NCBI GenBank assembly: GCA_001795335.1 | Contig: MGOK01000014.1 | Coordinates: 1,025-13,428 of the forward strand | Direction of reading: 5' to 3' | DNA from: Chloroflexi bacterium RBG_19FT_COMBO_55_16 | GTDB lineage: Bacteria > Chloroflexota > Anaerolineae > Anaerolineales > UBA4823 | DNA: 12,404 nucleotides | In this document: one piece after another, positions 7,818-12,404 of the stretch | Position numbering within the stretch: the first letter of the stretch is position 1 | Layout of the letters: each line of letters begins with the position of its first letter | Position numbers and translations under genes: made by a program | The notes under the pieces: model-generated | The model's input: only the letters and a program-made list of their open reading frames with translations | The model's database searches: none | Told to the model about the DNA's origin: nothing

Positions 7818-7951
7818 TCCATCCTCCAAATCAGATAGTTCATTAGACCGGTAATTAGGTAGTTACTCGGGTTGGTTGTTCTAATGCATGAGCGTGAGAT
7901 TAGGCAACCTGATAATCAACTATATAACTCCACAACGATGTAACAACTCAA
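7818..7951. other. Intercistronic gap between FAD and 2Fe-2S subunit genes
   Basis: 134 bp of lower-GC sequence with no ORF. Read on the minus strand it is rich in GTTG/AGTT words near 7920-7951, similar in character to the short repeats beyond the BMP gene but without a clean unit. No terminator, convincing promoter or tRNA was seen. The gap is long for two subunits of one enzyme, so an internal promoter or processing site is possible. Confidence 0.4.
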
Positions 7952-8848
7952 CTAACCCACTAATCGACTATAGACTTCCTTTAGTGCTTTCTTGGTCAGG
8001 TTCCTGACCATCAATTTTCGATATCGGGCACTGCCGCGCACGTCATCGATAGGTGTGCAGGCATCCATCGCCGCCTGAGCAGCTTCAGCGATGGTCGCCT
8101 CGCTGAATGGTTTCTCTGCCAGAACCACCTCAGCCTGAACCGGCACGAGGGGTACCGGCGCGACCGACGCCAACGCAATGCGGAAGCGGTACCCTGATAG
8201 AACGCCCGGATCAGGATATCCCAGCACAGTCACGCCGACTATGGCCAGGTCGCCCATCGCATTCCGGCCGAGCTTGATATACCGTGCGTGGTATCCTGGA
8301 GGTGGCAAGGGAAACGTGATGGCGGTGGCGATATCGCCCGGTTTTAGTGCTGTCTTCCCTGGACCAATGAAGAACGTGCTGAGCGGTTCCTGGCGTATAC
8401 CCTCCAGGCCATGCACGTGTAATTTTCCATTCAAGACGATGCAGGCTCCGATCGTATCGCCGGCCGGGGAGGCATTGCAGATATTCCCAACAATGGTCGC
8501 CCGGGTGCGCAACTGGTAGCTGGCCACTGTCTGGCAGGCCTCGGCCAACAGCGGATAATGTTCTAACACCTTAGAGGAAGCAATGACCCGGTTCATATTG
8601 ACCGCTGCACCCAGGGTTAATCCCATCCGAGGGTCATAATGGATTTCGTTCGTTCCATCCAAGTTTTTTACGTCGACGATGTATTTCTCTTTCCAGAAAC
8701 CATCCCGCATGCGCACAAAAACATCCGTTCCGCCCAGGAAGGGGCGCGCTTCGCTGGGATGTCCGGCTAAAAATTGGCTGGCTTCAGCCAGAGTCTTTGG
8801 TTTGATGTAATCGAATTCTGGAAGACCCGGATGGGCATCTATACTCAT
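7952..8848 (-). CDS. xdhB: FAD-binding subunit of a xanthine dehydrogenase-family enzyme
   Basis: A 298-residue medium subunit (E. coli XdhB; CoxM-like) that binds FAD and passes electrons to the acceptor. The two FAD motifs are visible: FLGGTD at residues 37-42 and TIVGNICNASPAGD at 118-131. The rest matches the CO-dehydrogenase flavoprotein fold, including a C-terminal helical domain with 'DDVRGSARYRKLM'. No extra Cys-rich insert of the HcrB type is present. I chose ATG at 8848 (MSIDAHPGLPEF) because GAGGGAG ends five bases upstream; the TTG at 8881 would place this ribosome site inside the gene. It is the first gene of the minus-strand cluster. It probably serves the adjacent copy 2 large subunit and perhaps also copy 1. 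Confidence 0.93.
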   Translation of the reverse strand: MSIDAHPGLPEFDYIKPKTLAEASQFLAGHPSEARPFLGGTDVFVRMRDGFWKEKYIVDVKNLDGTNEIHYDPRMGLTLGAAVNMNRVIASSKVLEHYPLLAEACQTVASYQLRTRATIVGNICNASPAGDTIGACIVLNGKLHVHGLEGIRQEPLSTFFIGPGKTALKPGDIATAITFPLPPPGYHARYIKLGRNAMGDLAIVGVTVLGYPDPGVLSGYRFRIALASVAPVPLVPVQAEVVLAEKPFSEATIAEAAQAAMDACTPIDDVRGSARYRKLMVRNLTKKALKEVYSRLVG

Positions 8849-8912
8849 ATCGGCTCCCTCACTGGACAATTTTGAAGGCAAATGTTAAATGGATTTTTGG
8901 TGAGAAACACTC

Positions 8913-8934
8913 TCGTCGCCGTCCCCGGCGACGA
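8913..8934 (-). promoter_or_regulatory. Perfect 9-bp hairpin with GNRA loop in the operon leader
   Basis: TCGTCGCCG (8913-8921) is the exact reverse complement of 8926-8934 with four bases between. On the minus-strand transcript the loop reads GGGA, a GNRA-type tetraloop. It lies about 65 bases before the xdhB start, within the predicted 5' leader. No U-tract follows on either strand, so a terminator is unlikely. It could stabilise the mRNA or act as a regulatory leader structure (inference). Confidence 0.65.
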
Positions 8935-8950
8935 TTGACTAACTTTTGTT

Positions 8951-8969
8951 GCCGGTTGATCAGACTGGC
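8951..8969. promoter_or_regulatory. Inverted repeat at the predicted transcription start (candidate operator)
   Basis: GCCGGT (8951-8956) and ACTGGC (8964-8969) form an inverted repeat with one imperfect position around a seven-base centre containing TGATCA. It starts about where transcription from the minus-strand -10 box at 8977-8982 should begin, the usual place for a repressor operator. No regulator gene is in the window, so the binding protein is unknown. Confidence 0.4.
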
Positions 8970-8976
8970 AGGTATT

Positions 8977-8982
8977 ATTATA
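8977..8982 (-). promoter_or_regulatory. Candidate -10 box of the minus-strand xdh cluster
   Basis: On the minus strand this reads TATAAT, a perfect sigma-70-type -10 hexamer, in an AT-rich stretch about 130 bases upstream of the xdhB start. The -35 position, 16-18 bases further upstream, has no good TTGACA match (ATGCAA at best). The promoter may need an activator, or the hexamer may be fortuitous. Confidence 0.45.
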
Positions 8983-9062
8983 GTCTCCAACCTATTTTAT
9001 TGCATTATTATCAATCCCCTCCATTTGATATCTGTCACATCTTTGCGTGATTTTTGTCATGG

Positions 9063-9075
9063 CTTGGTTACCAAG
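9063..9075. promoter_or_regulatory. 13-bp perfect palindrome upstream of the DUF2877 gene promoter
   Basis: CTTGGT-T-ACCAAG is an inverted repeat with six-base arms around one base. It sits 16 bp before the candidate -35 of the plus-strand promoter, in the divergent region shared with the xdh cluster. That position suits a regulator site, but no specific regulator family is claimed. Confidence 0.35.
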
Positions 9076-9091
9076 GCAAGCTGATTGGACG

Positions 9092-9119
9092 GTGACTTTG
9101 TGCTCAGGCAGTTTATAAT
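9092..9119 (+). promoter_or_regulatory. Candidate sigma-70-type promoter for the DUF2877 gene
   Basis: GTGACT (9092-9097, four of six matches to TTGACA) and TATAAT (9114-9119, six of six) are separated by 16 bp. Transcription would start near 9126, leaving a short leader of about 25-40 bases before the gene. The strength of the -10 box makes this a good candidate. Confidence 0.6.
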
Positions 9120-9149
9120 CCAGAAAAACACGCTCTCTTATCTCGAAGG

Positions 9150-10046
9150 ATGCTCAGGTTGCACATGGAGATCTCGGCTACATATATTGGAACGATCGCT
9201 AACCAAAAATTGATGCTGGAACAGGCTGGGGCTGTCTCAGGCATTACTTCACGCGGAATTTTCTTGCACCTGAAGTCTGGTTGGATGATTTTCCTGTCCT
9301 CTGAAGGATATAAGGGGCCTTTGACCATCAATCTGCAGGATGATCCACAAGGATTGCAGGCCTTAGAACGTGGTACGCCAGTTCAAACCCAAGCCGGCCA
9401 TCTGCATTTTCCTGCCGCTGGCCTGAGCATTCATACCTCTGAGGCAGCTCGATGGAAAACGCCGCCGAAACCTTTGACGATGCTCTCCGCAGAAAAGCGA
9501 AAGACACAGCTGATCACCCTCGCCAGGCAGGTCCTGGTAGCCCGCAAAGCAGATGGATTGTGTGCCTTGCTCGCCATACTCCTCGATCTGATCAATGATT
9601 TCAGCAATAGCGACCTTTTAGAGTTTCAAATCACACCCAAAGTAAAACTCTTGCAGCAGGCGATAGTTTCTTACCAGGCGGCTCAGGTGGCCACGGCCCT
9701 AGAGCCTTTTCTGGGACTTGGCGCAGGGCTGACGCCCTCTGGGGACGACCTGGTTATCGGGCTCATGCTGGCGTTGAATCGCTGGGGAAAACTCCTTAAA
9801 CCTGCATTGGAAATCGAAGAACTAAATCGCTGTGTGGTTCAAATGGCCTATTCCCGGACCACAACCCTCAGCGCCAACTTGATCGAGTGCGCCACACTTG
9901 GCCAGGCGGATGAGCGCCTGGTGTCTGCCCTGGACGGCCTCCTGAGCGGACAGCCAGGTCTGGATATTTGCGCCGCCAACCTGTTAACTTGGGGTAATTC
10001 CTCTGGATGCGATGCCCTGGTAGGGATGGTGTTGGCTATAGCTTAG
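9150..10046 (+). CDS. DUF2877 family protein (AllH/YlbF-like)
   Basis: A 298-residue protein of the DUF2877 family, which includes E. coli AllH (YlbF), a component linked with AllF/FdrA and AllG in oxamate carbamoyltransfer during allantoin nitrogen use. Family signatures are GLTPSGDD at residues 193-200, RTTTLSA from 236, and GNSSGCDAL from 282. There is no signal peptide, so it is cytoplasmic. The ATG at 9150 has AAGG directly abutting it, too close for normal use. The ATG at 9165 (MEISATYIGTI), with a weak AGG six bases upstream, may be the true start and would give 293 residues. It is divergent from the xdh cluster and shares its control region, which supports a role in purine-derived nitrogen metabolism. 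No AllF or AllG partner is in the window, so its reaction here is unknown. Confidence 0.85.
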   Translation: MLRLHMEISATYIGTIANQKLMLEQAGAVSGITSRGIFLHLKSGWMIFLSSEGYKGPLTINLQDDPQGLQALERGTPVQTQAGHLHFPAAGLSIHTSEAARWKTPPKPLTMLSAEKRKTQLITLARQVLVARKADGLCALLAILLDLINDFSNSDLLEFQITPKVKLLQQAIVSYQAAQVATALEPFLGLGAGLTPSGDDLVIGLMLALNRWGKLLKPALEIEELNRCVVQMAYSRTTTLSANLIECATLGQADERLVSALDGLLSGQPGLDICAANLLTWGNSSGCDALVGMVLAIA

Positions 10047-10067
10047 AGACCCAATACCTTTTTCCCA

Positions 10068-10095
10068 GGGACAATATTATTTCCAGCGGTATAAT
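10068..10095 (+). promoter_or_regulatory. Candidate promoter for the exported DUF1906/beta-propeller gene
   Basis: GGGACA (10068-10073, four of six matches to TTGACA) and TATAAT (10090-10095, perfect) are separated by 16 bp. A start near 10102 would give a leader of about 30 bases. It lies in the 86-bp gap after the DUF2877 gene, where no terminator hairpin was seen, so some read-through is possible. Confidence 0.6.
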
Positions 10096-10132
10096 TTGTA
10101 CCTAAACTTCCCATCGTAGAGGACCAGCGAAA

Positions 10133-12404
10133 ATGAACTCGTCGAAAACCATCTTCCAGATATTCTTAATCGTCTTTATACTTCTGGGGGCTTTCCTCCT
10201 TACGAGGGCAGATCTGGCGCTGTCTAAAGCTAGCGAGAGCCACACCCCTTCAAACTCGGCGGGTTTCCAGTTTGCTTCCACAGCTACTCCAACGGCCACC
10301 AGCCTTCCCCCTACACCGGTGGTCTATCTTCCCTTAGCATTTAACCAGACGGTTGAACTGCTCGCAGCCAGGACAGACGATGGAGGGGGGAAAAAGATCA
10401 TCGCATTTCTCCCCGGGCGACCCATTCGCTACGTTGCCAAAGTTTCCAATAAATCCAGCCAGGCTAGAATAGTTCGTCTCACCTGGACTCAGACGAATCC
10501 CTGCGGAGAAGGTACGATCTTCAGCGACGAAGTTAGCCTCCCGCCCGGTATATCAGAGCAATCTTTTACCACCACGGTGCCAGATTGCCTCGGTATTTAC
10601 ACAGCCACCGTCGAAATCCCTTCCAGCGAGCCAACTAACCTCTCCACGATCTTCGTCGTCAACACCTCCAGCTCTGTTGTAATTGCCGACCAACAAGGTT
10701 TTGACAAGTGCAATCCACCATCCATCGCGAACATGCAAACCTGGTGGGACAGCAGCCCCTATTCGAGCGCCAATATCTATATCGGTGGGATCAGCCTTGC
10801 CTGTGATCCCTATCGGCTGGATCCTTTCTGGCTGCACACAGTCGCTGAGCAGGGGTGGACCTTTATCCCCACCTGGGTGGGGCCACAGGCTCCCTGCACT
10901 ACCTTCAACCACCGTATGAGTTCAAACGCCGTCGTAGCTTACCAGGAAGGAAGGGACGAAGCTGATCTGGCTGTTTCCGCGGCTACCAGCCTCGGCCTAT
11001 TAGGCCAGGCTGTGATTTACTACGATATTGAAGCATATGGCAGCAACGCCAGCACAGCCTGCCGTAACACAGTGGCCTCCTTCATCCGGGGCTGGGTGGA
11101 GCGGCTACATGAGCTCGAGATTAAGGCAGGCGCATATGGCGCGCCCTGCACATCCTATATCACCGATTGGGCTGCCAACAATCCCGCCCCAGACGATGTC
11201 TGGATTGCTCACTGGTACACGACCGACTACGATCCAAACGCCACCGTCTGGGATGTACCTAGAAATATCCCCTGTATAACAGATGATTTCTGGCCAAACC
11301 ATCAACGCATCAAACAATATGCCGGGGACCATACAGAGACTTGGGGCGGGGTGTCCGTGACCATCGACAGCAACGTACTGGATGGCGAAGTCACCGCTCT
11401 CTTGGGAACACCGGCCGGCGCGTCTGGCCAACTTGCCTCCTCGATCCCGAGCTCCCTGGCGCCACAGATACGCGCGATGCGTCTGCTCTCGCCGGATCAA
11501 GGCTGGATGCTGCAAGGTGAGCGCTTACTCTGGACCTACACCGGCGGTTCGCAATGGCAGGATATCACACCGCGATCGACTACACCCACTCGCATCTTGG
11601 GAGTAACTTTCCTCGATCCACGGCAAGGTTGGATCGTCCGCCAATCTGCCCAATCAGGCCTAGCCGGAGAGCTGACTCTGTTACATACAGAGGACGGCGG
11701 TCTCACCTGGCAGACCTTTCCAAGGCAGCTACCTACCCTTGACGGGGCTCCCCCGATCGTTGCCGCCTACCTGGACTTCATCGACACCCACTCTGGCTGG
11801 ATCGCCTTTAAACTCCAGACTGGTAGCAGTTTCAGCCTGGGCAGGCTTTTCGCCACGCAGGACGGTGGCCGCACCTGGCAGGAGCGATCCTTACCTCTGG
11901 GCGAGCCGGTGAAGTTCCTGAACAGGGAGCGGGGTTGGGTTGCTGGCGGCCCATCAGGCGATCTGCTCTACCGCACTGACGATGGTGGCCAAACCTGGCA
12001 ACTCACATCCTTGCCACTCCCTTCGTCTGCTCAGCATGTATTGGTAGGTTTACCAGCCTTTGAGAATGAGCTTGCAGGTATCCTTCCAATAACCCTGGCT
12101 GGCTCCCCCAATCCCGGCCTGGCGATATACGAAACCCAGGACGGCGGCGACACCTGGAGCCTTGCCACACACTTCGATTTTGATCCCTCCTACGAACCTG
12201 AGGGGGCGGCGCCCTTTAGCCTGGATGCTAACGGGCACTGGTGGGTAGCGCCGCCTGGCTCGAATCAGCTTTACGCTGTGTCCAGCCCTGGCGCGGAGGC
12301 TGCTTCGATGGCACCAGTCGGTCTTCCGCAGGGGGTCGTTGCCCTGGGAATTCTTGACGACCATCTCGGCTGGGCTCTGGTTCAGGAAGGAACCTGCCAC
12401 GGGC
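10133..12404 (+). CDS. Exported DUF1906 (GH25-like) and BNR/Ycf48-like beta-propeller protein, C-terminus beyond window
   Basis: An open frame of 757 codons with no stop before the window edge. The start has AGAGGA nine bases upstream. Residues 1-31 form a signal peptide or membrane anchor, followed by a Thr/Pro linker and 'VYLPLAF', a pattern frequent in secreted Chloroflexota proteins. Residues about 65-180 look like an Ig-type beta-sandwich. Residues about 187-420 match DUF1906 (Rv2525c-like, GH25-related): GFDKC with Asp191, YYDIE with Asp298 and Glu300, GAYGAP at 333-338, WIAHWYT from 357, and IDSNVLDG with Asp412. A beta-propeller follows, with Asp-box motifs TEDGGLTW, TQDGGRTW, TDDGGQTW and TQDGGDTW (Asp residues 521, 577, 617, 670) and recurring 'GW' turns, as in Ycf48 and sortilin-type repeats. 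It probably acts at the cell surface on glycan or peptidoglycan; this is inference. No link to the purine genes is evident. Confidence 0.85.
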   Translation, partial: MNSSKTIFQIFLIVFILLGAFLLTRADLALSKASESHTPSNSAGFQFASTATPTATSLPPTPVVYLPLAFNQTVELLAARTDDGGGKKIIAFLPGRPIRYVAKVSNKSSQARIVRLTWTQTNPCGEGTIFSDEVSLPPGISEQSFTTTVPDCLGIYTATVEIPSSEPTNLSTIFVVNTSSSVVIADQQGFDKCNPPSIANMQTWWDSSPYSSANIYIGGISLACDPYRLDPFWLHTVAEQGWTFIPTWVGPQAPCTTFNHRMSSNAVVAYQEGRDEADLAVSAATSLGLLGQAVIYYDIEAYGSNASTACRNTVASFIRGWVERLHELEIKAGAYGAPCTSYITDWAANNPAPDDVWIAHWYTTDYDPNATVWDVPRNIPCITDDFWPNHQRIKQYAGDHTETWGGVSVTIDSNVLDGEVTALLGTPAGASGQLASSIPSSLAPQIRAMRLLSPDQGWMLQGERLLWTYTGGSQWQDITPRSTTPTRILGVTFLDPRQGWIVRQSAQSGLAGELTLLHTEDGGLTWQTFPRQLPTLDGAPPIVAAYLDFIDTHSGWIAFKLQTGSSFSLGRLFATQDGGRTWQERSLPLGEPVKFLNRERGWVAGGPSGDLLYRTDDGGQTWQLTSLPLPSSAQHVLVGLPAFENELAGILPITLAGSPNPGLAIYETQDGGDTWSLATHFDFDPSYEPEGAAPFSLDANGHWWVAPPGSNQLYAVSSPGAEAASMAPVGLPQGVVALGILDDHLGWALVQEGTCHG

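Noticed and set aside
7818..7829. TTG start for the 2Fe-2S subunit at 7829
   Set aside because: The extension encodes the GGAGG ribosome site that serves ATG 7817.
8849..8881. TTG start for the FAD subunit at 8881
   Set aside because: The extension contains the GAGGGAG ribosome site serving ATG 8848, and the added residues do not resemble the family.
8849..8976. Purine riboswitch in the xdh leader
   Set aside because: The region has one simple hairpin and an inverted repeat, but I could not find the three-way junction or the conserved loop sequences of the purine class.
9101..9158. Direct repeat TGCTCAGG at 9101-9108 and 9151-9158
   Set aside because: Only eight bases, with the second copy inside the possible start region of the gene; compatible with chance.
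10553..11515. Minus-strand ORFs at 10553-10912 and 11105-11515
   Set aside because: Both are antisense to the continuous DUF1906/propeller frame, which has clear domain motifs and a good start.

Overview
The window looks like a chromosomal segment of a Chloroflexota bacterium, probably Anaerolineae-like. The evidence is a moderate GC content (about 55% by eye), a BMP-type lipoprotein with a proline/threonine-rich linker after its lipobox cysteine, and a secreted protein with a Thr/Pro-rich linker ending in a 'VYLPLAF' segment, a style common in secreted Chloroflexota proteins. This taxonomic call is inference from protein style only.

Positions 1-8848 form one minus-strand gene cluster. In transcription order it encodes the FAD subunit (xdhB-like), the 2Fe-2S subunit (xdhC-like) and a molybdopterin-binding large subunit (xdhA-like, copy 2) of a xanthine dehydrogenase-family enzyme. 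Then come a cytosine-deaminase-like amidohydrolase, a second paralogous large subunit (copy 1), a BMP/PnrA-type substrate-binding lipoprotein, and the first codons of an ABC transporter ATPase that runs off the left edge. Spacings are short (9, 26 and 37 bp) among the three central genes and longer around xdhC (134 bp) and bmpA (113 and 106 bp). The two gaps flanking bmpA hold hairpins, and one also holds a 14-bp tandem repeat. The plausible theme is uptake of a purine, nucleoside or related N-heterocycle, followed by molybdenum-dependent hydroxylation and hydrolysis or deamination. The substrate cannot be fixed from sequence.

Positions 8849-9149 are a divergent control region. It carries a minus-strand -10 box, an inverted repeat at its expected transcription start, a perfect GC-rich hairpin with a GNRA loop in the leader, a 13-bp palindrome, and a plus-strand promoter. 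The plus-strand gene that follows (9150-10046) encodes a DUF2877 protein, the family of E. coli AllH/YlbF, which is linked to purine and allantoin nitrogen metabolism. That fits the theme of the divergent operon.

From 10133 to the right edge a large plus-strand gene, preceded by its own promoter, encodes an exported multidomain protein: signal or anchor segment, Thr/Pro linker, a beta-rich region, a DUF1906 (GH25-like) domain, and a Ycf48/BNR-like beta-propeller with Asp-box repeats. It is open at the window end and appears functionally separate from the purine cluster.
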